DNA of 29,793 nt from JBGCFO01 sp045106955 (GTDB lineage: Bacteria; Pseudomonadota; Alphaproteobacteria; Rickettsiales; Rickettsiaceae), in assembly GCA_045106955.1 (NCBI GenBank), contig JBGCFO010000023.1:1-29793 (forward strand), in the 5' to 3' direction. Below the pieces are notes generated by a model that ran no database searches, was not told the DNA's origin, and saw nothing but the letters and a program-made list of their open reading frames with translations. Made by a program: the position numbers and the translations under genes. Position 1 is the first letter of the stretch; every line of letters begins with the position of its first letter. Shown here piece after piece: positions 8,580 to 17,381 of this stretch.

Positions 8580-8804
8580 ATGCATAATAATGAATTTGTA
8601 GCAAATAATCAAAGCAATGGTCTTGCTAATGTATTGCAAGATATTTTAAGCATACAAGAGGAGATTGAAACAATACCTGATATCAGTTCATCTTCAAATG
8701 GTTCTTTTCGAGATGAAATAGATGATATAGCTAATTGTATGAACAAACATGTTATTGGCGATATATCTAGTGAAAGCCTTGCAGGAATAACTGATATTGA
8801 ATAA
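8580..8804 (+). CDS. Hypothetical small acidic protein, 74 aa
   Basis: I do not recognise this protein. It is short and acidic, without a signal peptide or membrane segment. It has a predicted helix around NGLANVLQDILSIQEEIE, a serine run near residue 36, and a second helical stretch around RDEIDDIANCMNKH. A TATAAT at 8563-8568 lies only 11 bases upstream of the ATG, so the message could be nearly leaderless; no good -35 accompanies it. It ends two bases before the convergent holC stop. Similar composition to the preceding unknown gene suggests the two belong together. Because it is short, it could be a non-gene, though the reading frame fills the space well. Confidence 0.5.
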   Translation: MHNNEFVANNQSNGLANVLQDILSIQEEIETIPDISSSSNGSFRDEIDDIANCMNKHVIGDISSESLAGITDIE

Positions 8805-8806
8805 TT

Positions 8807-9256
8807 TTAAGTATTTTCTTTCCAACATTTATCTTTAATAGAATATGTGAAATATTCAACTTTTTGTGATTTTTGTGTAATTTTTTTTAAAATTTGATCA
8901 TTGTCATTATCTGGCAATATAAGCAATATTTGTTCAAATTCTACTAAATGATCATTTTCACTCTGAAGTAATGAATGCTCTCCAATAATAATTATTGTTT
9001 TAGCTAAATTAGGATTAATCAATACATCTGTAATAAAGATAGGTTGATCTTTAGCATATTCATTATTTTCTGAGTCATGAGGAATAAAAGCATGCTTCTT
9101 ATATGTCCATAGCATTTTATCTAACATTGAGACATTATCAACACCATCTAATAAAACTAATATCGTGTGTTTTGATTGATAAGCTTTCTCTATGAGTAGG
9201 CATGAAATTTTATATATTAATTGTTCTGGGGCTTTGTATATTTTCAGATTAAACAT
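8807..9256 (-). CDS. holC: DNA polymerase III subunit chi (HolC)
   Basis: HolC is the chi subunit of the clamp-loader complex and links it to single-stranded DNA-binding protein during replication. The 149-residue length matches the family (E. coli 147). The recognisable features are the N-terminal half leading to LDKMLWTYKKHAFIPH, then DQPIFITD (the family pattern W-[ST]-x-x-x-x-[SA]-F-[IL]-P-H followed by QP[IV]), and LVEFEQILLIL toward the end. It starts 12 bases after dapD, in the same direction, so the two are probably cotranscribed. Confidence 0.85.
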   Translation of the reverse strand: MFNLKIYKAPEQLIYKISCLLIEKAYQSKHTILVLLDGVDNVSMLDKMLWTYKKHAFIPHDSENNEYAKDQPIFITDVLINPNLAKTIIIIGEHSLLQSENDHLVEFEQILLILPDNDNDQILKKITQKSQKVEYFTYSIKDKCWKENT

Positions 9257-9268
9257 AATTTTTATTGA

Positions 9269-10072
9269 TTACGATCTTAATAATTCATTGATACTTACTT
9301 TTGAACGAGTCTGCTCATCTACTGTTTTGATAATTACTGCGCAATATAAACTTGGCTGATTATCTTTTCTAGAAACGCTTCCAGGCACTACAACTGAGTA
9401 TTTTGGTATTCTACCATATATCACTTCATTAGTATCGCGATAAATTATCTTCGTAGAAGCGCAAAGAAATACTCCCATTGATATTACAGACCCTTGTTCT
9501 ACTATTACACCTTCTGCTATTTCTGATCGTGCGCCAATAAAACAATCATTCTCTACAATAACAGGATTTGCTTGCAATGGCTCTAGAACTCCTCCTATGC
9601 CTGTTCCACCAGAAATATGACAATTTTTACCAATTTGCGCACAAGAGCCAATTGTAGCCCATGTATCTATCATACATCCAGAATCAATATAAGCGCCAAT
9701 ATTAATAAAAGATGGCATAATTACTGTATTTTTGCCAATAAAAGCACCATTTCTAACATACGCACCAGGAACTACTCTGCAATTATTGCCTATAAAATCA
9801 TCTTCACTATATGCGCTAAATTTTTGTGGAATTTTGTCATAAAATGTAGAATGATTTTCCTTATAAATACTAGATTTAGTCATTTTAAAGTAAAGTAAAA
9901 TAGCTTGCTTAACTAGTGGGTTAGCAATCCACTTTCCATTAATTTTTTCTGCAACCCTTATTGTGCCAGCATTTAAGCCATCAATAATTTTTAAAACAAC
10001 ATCTCGCTGTTTTTGTGTTATTATAGTATCACTGGATTTTATTTTTGCTAATTCTTCCCAAATTTGATTCAT
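9269..10072 (-). CDS. dapD: Tetrahydrodipicolinate N-succinyltransferase
   Basis: DapD catalyses the succinyl-CoA-dependent step of the meso-diaminopimelate/lysine pathway. The 267-residue protein shows an N-terminal helical domain (residues 1 to about 95) and a left-handed beta-helix made of hexapeptide repeats, with typical blocks NNCRVVPGAYVRNGAFIG, IDTWATIGSCAQIGKNCHIS, GGTGIGGVLEPLQANP and ENDCFIGARSEI. The last of these are strongly diagnostic of DapD. Retention suits an organism that makes peptidoglycan with diaminopimelate, in line with rodA. It is divergent from the zinc-ribbon gene across 95 bases. Confidence 0.96.
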   Translation of the reverse strand: MNQIWEELAKIKSSDTIITQKQRDVVLKIIDGLNAGTIRVAEKINGKWIANPLVKQAILLYFKMTKSSIYKENHSTFYDKIPQKFSAYSEDDFIGNNCRVVPGAYVRNGAFIGKNTVIMPSFINIGAYIDSGCMIDTWATIGSCAQIGKNCHISGGTGIGGVLEPLQANPVIVENDCFIGARSEIAEGVIVEQGSVISMGVFLCASTKIIYRDTNEVIYGRIPKYSVVVPGSVSRKDNQPSLYCAVIIKTVDEQTRSKVSINELLRS

Positions 10073-10167
10073 AACATTCTTTTTATATAAACTATTGTTG
10101 ATAAAAATAATAAATACATATATTTTTACATTTAATAAACAATTATTTTTTTAAGCTTTAAACTATT

Positions 10168-10809
10168 ATGTATATTTCTTGTCCTAAGTGCAGCGCAAAT
10201 TTTGTAGTAACTGTTCAGCAAATAGGTAAACTAGGTAGGAAAGTTAAATGCTCTAAATGTCATCATGTTTGGCATCAAATGCCAATTGAAGGTACAACAA
10301 TTGAAGCTCATCAAGATCATATTGAGATTCCTAAAAACATATCTCCTAATGATTATAAATTTACACCATCTAATGGTCTAAATCTACCTGCTATATTGCC
10401 AATTAAAATCCCAAAGTATCTTTATTATTTACCATTTATTTTAATAGCATTAATTATGATGCTATCGATTATGTTGTTTAAAGAAAATTTTGGAATATCT
10501 CATATCTTAAGTAGAGAAAAATTTAATATTAGAGATGTACAAGTAGACTACAGCAAAAACTTAAATAAGATTATTGTGACTTATAAAGTTGTGAATATAT
10601 CTGATAATAAGGCAAAAATGCCATTAGTTCGGATACGATTATTTGACAAGAATCATAAAATAATTAAAACGCATATTGCTAATCAAACATCTGCAGTTTT
10701 ATCTGGCAAGCAATTTGTTACTATTAAAACTGAATTTGATTCAATGTCTGACGATGCCCAAGAAGCTGATATTACATTAGGAAACAAATTAGATTTTATA
10801 CTAAGGTAA
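10168..10809 (+). CDS. MJ0042-type zinc-ribbon membrane protein
   Basis: The N-terminus holds an MJ0042-type zinc ribbon with two Cys pairs, C5-x2-C8 and C28-x2-C31, followed by HHVW. After a linker, one membrane segment spans about residues 90-112. The remaining about 100 residues form a strand-rich domain (ITYKVVNIS-like spacing, FVTIKTEFDS) that would lie outside the membrane. The overall architecture matches alphaproteobacterial zinc-ribbon/DUF3426-type proteins of unknown role. The RDD gene starts eight bases downstream, so the two are probably cotranscribed. Confidence 0.75.
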   Translation: MYISCPKCSANFVVTVQQIGKLGRKVKCSKCHHVWHQMPIEGTTIEAHQDHIEIPKNISPNDYKFTPSNGLNLPAILPIKIPKYLYYLPFILIALIMMLSIMLFKENFGISHILSREKFNIRDVQVDYSKNLNKIIVTYKVVNISDNKAKMPLVRIRLFDKNHKIIKTHIANQTSAVLSGKQFVTIKTEFDSMSDDAQEADITLGNKLDFILR

Positions 10810-10817
10810 GAATACTT

Positions 10818-11339
10818 ATGCAAAAACAAATTATTTATGTTGGATTTATCACTCGTGGCTTTGCATTGATTATGGATTTATTGATAATAAGTTTATTAGT
10901 CCAATTCATTAGCAAAGCTGTTACGCCATTTATATTTAATAATTTATCACAAGAATTTTTAACAACGTATAACACTAATTTTTCGCAAATAATTCAATCG
11001 CAAGATCCAGAAGTTATGGAAGCTTTTAATAAATATTTAACACAAAACCCTAACATCTTTATTTATTTCATGGCTGTTTTCGTTGTGATTAATATTTCAA
11101 TTGCTGGTATTTTTTTTGTAAGCTTTTGGTATTACTGCTCAGCTACTCCTGGTAAATTATTATTGCGTATAAAAATAGCATCAGATGACAATGAAAATAA
11201 TAAGCTTACAATTGGGCAATTGATAAAAAGATTTTTTGGATATTTCACTGCTATTTTTGGGGTTTGGAGTTTATTTTTTAATCCAAAAAAGCAAACTTTG
11301 CATGATAAAATTGCTCGTACTATTGTAATTAAAAACTAA
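10818..11339 (+). CDS. RDD-family integral membrane protein
   Basis: The RDD family is defined by an Arg and two Asp in the membrane region. Here the R is in ITRGFALIMDLLI with the D following, and the later part shows ATPGKLLLRIKI then LTIGQLIKRFFGYF and LHDKIARTIV, all typical of RDD proteins. Hydrophobic segments lie at about residues 10-32, 72-98 and 135-150. Function in most members is unknown; a few have been linked to ion exchange. The gene is eight bases from the zinc-ribbon gene. Length 173 residues is normal. Confidence 0.85.
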   Translation: MQKQIIYVGFITRGFALIMDLLIISLLVQFISKAVTPFIFNNLSQEFLTTYNTNFSQIIQSQDPEVMEAFNKYLTQNPNIFIYFMAVFVVINISIAGIFFVSFWYYCSATPGKLLLRIKIASDDNENNKLTIGQLIKRFFGYFTAIFGVWSLFFNPKKQTLHDKIARTIVIKN

Positions 11340-11384
11340 AATCACTATCTTTTTTTACGAAAATGACTATACTACCAGTATGGT

Positions 11385-11412
11385 TTGATATTAACATAAA
11401 TAGTATTATAAG
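11385..11412 (+). promoter_or_regulatory. Predicted promoter for pccB, possibly giving a leaderless message
   Basis: TTGATA at 11385-11390 and TATAAG at 11407-11412 are 16 bases apart. Transcription would begin near 11418-11420, which coincides with the GTG start codon of pccB at 11419. No ribosome-binding site is visible upstream of that GTG. Confidence 0.4.
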
Positions 11413-11418
11413 TAGTAC

Positions 11419-12963
11419 GTGACAAGATTTAACCTACAGAACCAGCAAGCTTTAGAAGTTCAACATAATATTTCCAATCAAGGCGGTGGGCTAAAGAAAA
11501 TTGCCTCTCAACATGCTAAGGGAAAGTTAACTGCAAGAGAGCGTATAGAAGTATTGCTAGACCATGGCAGCTTTGAAGAAGCGAATATGTTTGTGAAACA
11601 TCGTTGCAATAATTTTGGAATGGAAGATAAGCATTATTTAGGCGATGGCGTAATTACTGGACATGGAACAATTAATGGCAGACTAGTATTTGTATGTAGT
11701 CAAGATTTTACTATATTTGGTGGATCATTGGGCGAATATCATGCAAAAAAAATCTGCAATATCATGAAATTTGCGTTAAAAGTTAAAGCGCCGATTATTT
11801 TTATTAATGACTCTGGTGGCGCTAGAATACAAGAAGGAGTTGATGCTTTAGCGGGCTATGGAGATATATTTCAGCTTAATGTAAATGCATCAGGCGCTAT
11901 TCCTCAGATTAGCTTAGTTATGGGACCATGCGCAGGAGGAGCTGTGTATTCTCCAGCTCTCACAGACTTTGTATTTATGGTCAAAGGAACATCTTATATG
12001 TTCGTTACTGGACCAGATGTGATTAAAACTGTAACTGGCGAACAAATCAGTCAAGAAAAGCTAGGGGGTTCTAAAGTTCATACTTCAATTAGTGGGGTTG
12101 CGGACTGTGAATTTATCGATGATATAGAAACATTGCTAGAAACACGTAGGTTTTTCAATTTTTTACCTCTTTCAAGCTCTGGTAAAATGCCTCATAGAGA
12201 AACTCCTGATCCAGCAGATAGAGTAGACATGTCCTTAGCAACGCTGGTGCCTTCAAATCCAAATAAAGCTTATGATATGCAAGAATTAATTCACCGCATC
12301 GTAGATGAAGGTGATTTTTTTGAATTGCAAAAAAACTTTGCTAAAAATATTATCATTGGCTTTGGTTACATGGAAGGTTTTCCGGTTGGATTCGTCGCGA
12401 ACCAGCCTCTGCATTTAGCTGGTTGTTTGGATATCGAAGCATCTAGAAAATCTGCAAGGTTCATACGTTTTTGCGATGCATTTAATATACCTATAGTGAC
12501 ATTGGTTGATGTTCCCGGATTTTTGCCTGGAAGCGATCAGGAATATAATGGTATCATTAAACATGGAGCGAAACTATTATATGCTTACGCTGAAGCAACT
12601 GTTCCAAAAATTACTGTTATTACACGTAAAGCTTATGGCGGTGCGTATATAGTCATGAACTCTAAACATTTATTAGGAGATGTGAATTATGCTTGGATTG
12701 GAGCTGAAATTTCAGTCATGGGAGCTGATGGAGCAGTAGAAGTTATATTTAAGCAAGAATCTCATGATAAGGAATTACGAGAGCAAAAAATTAAAGAATA
12801 CAAAGATACTGTTACTTCATCCTTTATTGCGGCATCAAGAGGTTATTTAGACGATATTATTAGACCGCAAAATACTAGATGGCGTATTTGCAAAGCTCTT
12901 CGATGCTTAAAAAATAAAGAAACTACTCGCATCGAAAAAAAACACGATAACTTGCCTTTATAA
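11419..12963 (+). CDS. pccB: Propionyl-CoA carboxylase beta subunit (carboxyltransferase)
   Basis: PccB transfers the carboxyl group from biotin on PccA to propionyl-CoA, giving methylmalonyl-CoA. The 514-residue protein has the two-part crotonase-fold carboxyltransferase: N half with GKLTARERIEVLLD, then SGGARIQEGVDALAGYG and GPCAGGAVYSPALTDF; C half with FADNQP-like VANQPLHLAGCLD, LVDVPGFLPG, and RKAYGGAYIVMNSK. The start is GTG at 11419, because a stop lies in frame at 11413 and the first in-frame ATG would remove the conserved N-terminus. pccA follows after 31 bases. In Rickettsiales this enzyme is commonly kept and processes propionyl-CoA. Confidence 0.95.
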   Translation: MTRFNLQNQQALEVQHNISNQGGGLKKIASQHAKGKLTARERIEVLLDHGSFEEANMFVKHRCNNFGMEDKHYLGDGVITGHGTINGRLVFVCSQDFTIFGGSLGEYHAKKICNIMKFALKVKAPIIFINDSGGARIQEGVDALAGYGDIFQLNVNASGAIPQISLVMGPCAGGAVYSPALTDFVFMVKGTSYMFVTGPDVIKTVTGEQISQEKLGGSKVHTSISGVADCEFIDDIETLLETRRFFNFLPLSSSGKMPHRETPDPADRVDMSLATLVPSNPNKAYDMQELIHRIVDEGDFFELQKNFAKNIIIGFGYMEGFPVGFVANQPLHLAGCLDIEASRKSARFIRFCDAFNIPIVTLVDVPGFLPGSDQEYNGIIKHGAKLLYAYAEATVPKITVITRKAYGGAYIVMNSKHLLGDVNYAWIGAEISVMGADGAVEVIFKQESHDKELREQKIKEYKDTVTSSFIAASRGYLDDIIRPQNTRWRICKALRCLKNKETTRIEKKHDNLPL

Positions 12964-12994
12964 TTAAATAATAAATTTTAGTATTCCAGAATTT

Positions 12995-14995
12995 ATGAGT
13001 AACCCAGCTTTTGATAAAATTTTAGTTGCCAATAGAGGTGAGATTGCCTTGCGTATTATGCGTACAATTAGAGAAATGGGTAAAAAATCAGTCGCTATAT
13101 ATTCAGAAGAAGATATTAATTCATTGCATGTGCAATATGCTGATGAAGCCTATTATGTTGGTAATTCTCCTGCTACTGATAGCTATTTATCTATAAAAAA
13201 TATTATACACGCAATAAAGATAAGTGGAGCTCAAGCAATTCATCCTGGTTACGGCTTTTTATCAGAAAATCCTCAGTTTGCAAATGCATTAAAAAGACAA
13301 GGAGTAGTTTTAATTGGTCCAAGCGCTCATGTTATCAAGCAAATGGGAGATAAAATTGCAGCTAAGAAAATTGCAATAGAGGCTGGGATGAGTACTGTAC
13401 CAGGCTATGTAGGGACTATCGATAATGTTAAGCAGGCAATTGAAATTGCCCAAGATATTGGCTTTCCTGTTATTGTTAAAGCCGCTGCAGGAGGAGGTGG
13501 TAGAGGTATGCGTGTTGTATACACAGCTCAAGAAATGCAAGATGCATTCGTATCAGCGACGATTGAAGCATCAAATAATTTCAGTGATGGGCGTTTATTT
13601 TTAGAAAAATTCATTATCTCACCTCGTCATATAGAAATTCAACTCATTGCTGATCAACATGGTAATATGGTGTGTTTAGGAGAGAGGGATTGTTCAACTC
13701 AAAGACTGCATCAAAAAGTAATAGAAGAATGCCCAGCGCCATCAATTACTTCAGATATTCGAGATAAAATGTATCAAGAAGTGATTAAACTATCAAAAAA
13801 AGTTGGGTATTATTCGGCTGGCACCGTAGAATTTATGTTGGATCAAGATATGAATTTTTACTTTTTAGAAATGAACACTAGGTTGCAGGTAGAGCATCCG
13901 ATCACAGAAATGGTTACTGGCGTTGATATAGTAAAAGAGATGATTAATATTGCAGCTGGCGAGCAATTATCATTAACGCAAGACGAAGTACAGATGAAAG
14001 GCTGGGCTATAGAAGCTAGAATTTGCGCAGAAGATCCAATCCGTGGATTTTTACCATCTAGTGGCCGTATTACTCAATATTCAGAACCTACAAAAAATAC
14101 AAATATTCGCATTGATTCTGGCGTTGGAGCTGGTAGCTCGGTTAGTATGTTTTATGATTCTATGATAGCAAAACTATGTGTATACGGAGAAACTAGAAAG
14201 GATGCTTTGTCGCTTATGCGCGTTGCTCTTAGTACATACGTTATTCAAGGTATCACTCATAATATTAGCTTTCTAGAGGCACTCATATCTCATGAAACCT
14301 TTATTAATGCCAAAATGCACACTGGATTTATTTCAGATGAATATTCGGATGGGTTTTCTGGAGCAGAGCTTACATCAGAAAATGCAATGACATTTTTGGC
14401 AACTGCAATGTTTTGTCGCATGTCAGAGATTTATCGTATGACATCAATACCAGATCAGATGATAAAATCCATCAATACTGTGAGCACTAGGTTTGTAGTA
14501 TCTATCGATGATAAGTTATTCCCAATCTTGATTAAACCTGTTACAGATGGGTATAATATTCGCCAAGGACAAAATAGAATTAACATTCGCGGCAACTGGG
14601 ATATTGGATCATCTTTGTTCTATGCAACAGTTAATAATAAATCAGTACATGTTAAGATAGAAAAATATGCTACTGGTTATCAACTTACCCATGGTGGAAT
14701 TACTGTATATGCATATGTGAGATCACCACGAACTTCTGAATTAGAGGCTATAGTTAAAAAGAATGTTAGTACTCTGAATGAATGCTCAGAGGTGCATGCT
14801 CCAATTGCAGGGCAAATTATTGGTATTCACGTAAAAGAAGGCGACGATGTTAAGCATGGGCAAACATTGCTTTTGCTAACAGCAATGAAAATGGAAAATG
14901 CGATTATTGCTGAAAAAAATGGAATCATTAAAAAAATCCATATTGCGATCAATGATCATGTTCATGCCGATCAAATATTAATAGAGTTAGAATAA
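12995..14995 (+). CDS. pccA: Propionyl-CoA carboxylase alpha subunit (biotin carboxylase + biotin carrier)
   Basis: PccA carboxylates its own biotin using ATP and bicarbonate. In order, the 666-residue protein has the biotin carboxylase N domain (KILVANRGEIALRI at the start, HPGYGFLSEN), the ATP-grasp domain with KAAAGGGGRGM and MNTRLQVEHP (about 120-320), the biotin carboxylase C domain (to about 450), a linking region that docks PccB, and the C-terminal biotinyl domain from about 595. The biotin attachment site is K632 in TAMKMEN. The linking region and PccB-type partner distinguish it from acetyl-CoA carboxylase AccC. hemJ follows after seven bases. Confidence 0.95.
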   Translation: MSNPAFDKILVANRGEIALRIMRTIREMGKKSVAIYSEEDINSLHVQYADEAYYVGNSPATDSYLSIKNIIHAIKISGAQAIHPGYGFLSENPQFANALKRQGVVLIGPSAHVIKQMGDKIAAKKIAIEAGMSTVPGYVGTIDNVKQAIEIAQDIGFPVIVKAAAGGGGRGMRVVYTAQEMQDAFVSATIEASNNFSDGRLFLEKFIISPRHIEIQLIADQHGNMVCLGERDCSTQRLHQKVIEECPAPSITSDIRDKMYQEVIKLSKKVGYYSAGTVEFMLDQDMNFYFLEMNTRLQVEHPITEMVTGVDIVKEMINIAAGEQLSLTQDEVQMKGWAIEARICAEDPIRGFLPSSGRITQYSEPTKNTNIRIDSGVGAGSSVSMFYDSMIAKLCVYGETRKDALSLMRVALSTYVIQGITHNISFLEALISHETFINAKMHTGFISDEYSDGFSGAELTSENAMTFLATAMFCRMSEIYRMTSIPDQMIKSINTVSTRFVVSIDDKLFPILIKPVTDGYNIRQGQNRINIRGNWDIGSSLFYATVNNKSVHVKIEKYATGYQLTHGGITVYAYVRSPRTSELEAIVKKNVSTLNECSEVHAPIAGQIIGIHVKEGDDVKHGQTLLLLTAMKMENAIIAEKNGIIKKIHIAINDHVHADQILIELE

Positions 14996-15002
14996 CAATA
15001 AA

Positions 15003-15446
15003 ATGATTGCTCAATATTATTTATGGTTTAAATCTGCTCATATCATATCGGTTATTAGCTGGATGGCGGCAATGTTTTACTTGCCTAGAATTTATGTATA
15101 TCATACGCAAGTACAGTTTGGTTCTGAACAGGATAAAATGTTTCAAATCATGGAAGAAAGATTACTAAGAATTATCATGAATCCGGCCATGATTAGCACC
15201 TATGTTTTTGGTTTTCTTACTGCTTACATTTATGGATTTGGCGCTTTAGGAGAAATTTGGTTTGAAATTAAATTTATTGGGGTAATTGGACTAACTCTGT
15301 TGCATGCTTTATTTGCTAAATGGAGAAAAGATTTTAAAAATGACAAAAATAAGCACTCTACTAGCTTTTTTCGTATAATCAATGAAGTTCCTGTATTATT
15401 AATGATAATAATAGTTGTAATGGTCACTATTAAACCTTTTGAGTAA
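15003..15446 (+). CDS. hemJ: Protoporphyrinogen IX oxidase HemJ
   Basis: HemJ is the membrane protein that oxidises protoporphyrinogen IX to protoporphyrin IX in heme synthesis in most alphaproteobacteria. The 147-residue protein has about four membrane segments. Family features are WFKSAHIISVISWMAAMFYLPR at the N-terminus (including H13), the central MNPAMISTYVFG, WFEIKFIGVIGLTLLHALF, and a C-terminal NEVPVLLMIIIV. It lies directly after pccA in the same direction, seven bases away, so is likely on the same message, with no obvious pathway link. Confidence 0.9.
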   Translation: MIAQYYLWFKSAHIISVISWMAAMFYLPRIYVYHTQVQFGSEQDKMFQIMEERLLRIIMNPAMISTYVFGFLTAYIYGFGALGEIWFEIKFIGVIGLTLLHALFAKWRKDFKNDKNKHSTSFFRIINEVPVLLMIIIVVMVTIKPFE

Positions 15447-15467
15447 ATCAAGCTTTTATCGTATAAT
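15439..15467 (+). promoter_or_regulatory. Predicted sigma-70 promoter for nusB-rlmE
   Basis: TTGAGT at 15439-15444 is followed at 17 bases by a perfect TATAAT at 15462-15467. The -35 box overlaps the last codons of hemJ. Transcription would begin near 15474, about 35 bases before nusB. Confidence 0.5.
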
Positions 15468-15508
15468 TCTACAATCTATTTACAAATATATATAACAATC
15501 TCTGTTTA

Positions 15509-15979
15509 ATGACATCTCGATTTAATATAAAGACGATATCGCGACTTGCTGCAGTGCAAACACTATATCAGTATAGCAATGTGCAAAAAGAGATAAATTA
15601 TGCAATTCTTGCAGAACAAATGCTAAAATTGTACGATGATAACACCTTTAATTATATACTTTCGAGCAATAACAAAATAAAGCTTAATAAAACTTACTAC
15701 AAAGATTTAGTCAAATACAGCGTTGATAATATAGAATATGTCAATGATATAATTATTAAAAATTTAGACTCTGAAAATAAAGAGCTTACAAATTTATCAA
15801 ATGCGATTTTATTGGTTGCTATATGCGAACTATTGTATTTCTTATCCGTTCCGCAAAAAGTTGTAATTAACGAATATACAAATATTGCAAGTACAATGCT
15901 AAATCATAAAGAGGTAAACTTTATCAATTCTATTTTAGATACAATTGCACAAAATGCTAGAACAGAATCATCGAAATAA
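15509..15979 (+). CDS. nusB: Transcription antitermination factor NusB
   Basis: NusB with NusE (S10) binds boxA RNA and supports antitermination in rRNA transcription. The 156-residue all-helical protein carries the family N-terminal motif SRLAAVQTLYQ and the C-terminal block LSNAILLVAICELLYF followed by VPQKVVINEYTNIA and FINSILDTIA. The middle is divergent, as expected for a fast-evolving AT-rich genome. Its 3' end overlaps rlmE by up to 35 bases. Confidence 0.9.
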   Translation: MTSRFNIKTISRLAAVQTLYQYSNVQKEINYAILAEQMLKLYDDNTFNYILSSNNKIKLNKTYYKDLVKYSVDNIEYVNDIIIKNLDSENKELTNLSNAILLVAICELLYFLSVPQKVVINEYTNIASTMLNHKEVNFINSILDTIAQNARTESSK

Positions 15980-16619
15980 GCATACCAAGCTAAAACGTAT
16001 TAAAAAAATTAAGCCATCTTCTCAAAAATGGTTACTTAGACAATTAAATGATCCATATGTGCAAATGGCAAAGAAAAGTAAATACAGATCTAGAGCCGCA
16101 TATAAGTTGATTGATATTAATACTAAATTCAAATTATTTAAACCTGACCTAAGGATAATTGATTTAGGGTCTGCTCCAGGTAGCTGGAGCCAAGTTGCTT
16201 TAGAGCTATCTAAGAATGCAAAGATAATAGCAATAGATCTATTAGAAATACACCCTATTGAGTCTGTAAATATATTGCAAGGTGATTTTACCCAAGATGA
16301 AACTAAATTAAGAATAAAAAATATTTTAGATGAGACTCAATTAGTTGATGTAGTGATGAGCGATATGGCCGCTAATACAACTGGACATAAAATGACAGAT
16401 CATATTAGAACAATGGATTTATGCGAACATGCTTATGAATTTTCCATATCAGTATTGAAACCAGGAGGGCATTTCATATCAAAAATATTTCGTGGAGGAA
16501 CTCAAAACACTCTTCTTGATCGCATTAAAAAGCAATTCAAGATCACGAAACATTTTAAACCTCAATCTAGCCGTAAAGATTCCGTAGAAGAATATCTAAT
16601 TGCTATGCATAAATATTAA
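15945..16619 (+). CDS. rlmE: 23S rRNA U2552 2'-O-methyltransferase RlmE (FtsJ/RrmJ)
   Basis: RlmE methylates the ribose of U2552 in the A-loop of 23S rRNA, a late step in large-subunit assembly. The 224-residue protein has the RNA-binding start QLNDPYVQMAKKSKYRSRAAYKL and the SAM motif DLGSAPGSWSQ at about residues 73-83. The K-D-K-E catalytic set is visible as K54, D140 (VMSDMA), K180 (FISKIFRGG) and E216 (VEEYL). The reading frame opens inside nusB. ATG at 15945 and ATG at 15954 are both possible; either gives a 26-35 base overlap with nusB. An unusually basic N-terminal extension results. Confidence 0.94.
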   Translation: MHKMLEQNHRNKHTKLKRIKKIKPSSQKWLLRQLNDPYVQMAKKSKYRSRAAYKLIDINTKFKLFKPDLRIIDLGSAPGSWSQVALELSKNAKIIAIDLLEIHPIESVNILQGDFTQDETKLRIKNILDETQLVDVVMSDMAANTTGHKMTDHIRTMDLCEHAYEFSISVLKPGGHFISKIFRGGTQNTLLDRIKKQFKITKHFKPQSSRKDSVEEYLIAMHKY

Positions 16620-16634
16620 ATGTAATCAAATCTA

Positions 16635-16673
16635 GAAAAAAAGTTAGATCCTATCAAAGACAAGACCTAACTT
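16635..16673 (-). terminator. Rho-independent terminator of pal, perhaps bidirectional
   Basis: A 10-base-pair stem with one G-T pair (16641-16650 with 16664-16673) closes a 13-base loop. Read on the minus strand it is followed by seven T (16636-16642, partly in the stem), right after the pal stop. On the plus strand the T-run is broken (tttagtttt), so it may also weakly end rlmE transcription. Confidence 0.75.
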
Positions 16674-16703
16674 TAGTTTTGGAATATTTTAATTAGCTAC
16701 AAA

Positions 16704-17189
16704 CTAATCGTTGTTGATCAATGTAACGCATCTACGATTTTGTTTCCATACTGCTTCACCTGTGCCAATAACAGCTGGTCTTTCTTTGCCATATGAGATA
16801 GTACCGATTCTACTTGAATTAATGCCATGACGAATCATGTATTGCTTCACTGATTCAGCTCTTCTTTCGCCAAGAGCTAAGTTATATTCTCTTGTGCCAC
16901 GATCATCACAATATCCTTCTATAATAACTGACACATTAGAATTATTTTTAAGCCAAGTAATTTGCTTATCTAAAGTTTCTTTTGCAGAGTGAGATACTTC
17001 AGAGCTATTAAAGGCAAAAAATACCCTATCACCAGCTTTTTGCTCAAAATCTTCCATCAACGTACATTCTTCTTTAGTGTAAATTGTTGGCGTTGAGCGT
17101 GAGCTCATTTGAGAATCGCTAGAACTGCAGCAAGCAGATAGTATTAATGAGGATAATACAAACAGTATTATTGATAAATTCTTTAACAT
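16704..17189 (-). CDS. pal: Peptidoglycan-associated lipoprotein Pal
   Basis: Pal is an outer-membrane lipoprotein that binds peptidoglycan and works with the Tol complex to keep the envelope together during division. The 161-residue protein has a signal peptide with lipobox LSAC (lipidated C20), a short linker, and an OmpA-type peptidoglycan-binding domain from about residue 50 (DRVFFAFNSSEVS, VIIEGYCDDRGTREYNLALGERRA, SYGKERP). A GGAG ribosome-binding site lies 11 bases before the ATG. tolB, usually adjacent, is absent here: the next gene upstream is divergent. Confidence 0.95.
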   Translation of the reverse strand: MLKNLSIILFVLSSLILSACCSSSDSQMSSRSTPTIYTKEECTLMEDFEQKAGDRVFFAFNSSEVSHSAKETLDKQITWLKNNSNVSVIIEGYCDDRGTREYNLALGERRAESVKQYMIRHGINSSRIGTISYGKERPAVIGTGEAVWKQNRRCVTLINND

Positions 17190-17381
17190 ATTAAATAAAA
17201 CTCCATAAATATTAGATTAAAAAAACAGCTAGATCGAAATATGAATATTACGCAGCTAGCATAACCAGTAATTTTAAGTTATTTTAATCATATAACATAA
17301 ATTCTTTGTAGAAAAAAGCTCTGAATGAACAAATACAGCAATTTATGTGATATTATTGTAATTTAAACATGAGAATGCTTT

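Noticed and set aside
9617..9898. Open frame antisense to dapD
   Set aside because: It lies fully within dapD, whose protein motifs are unmistakable.
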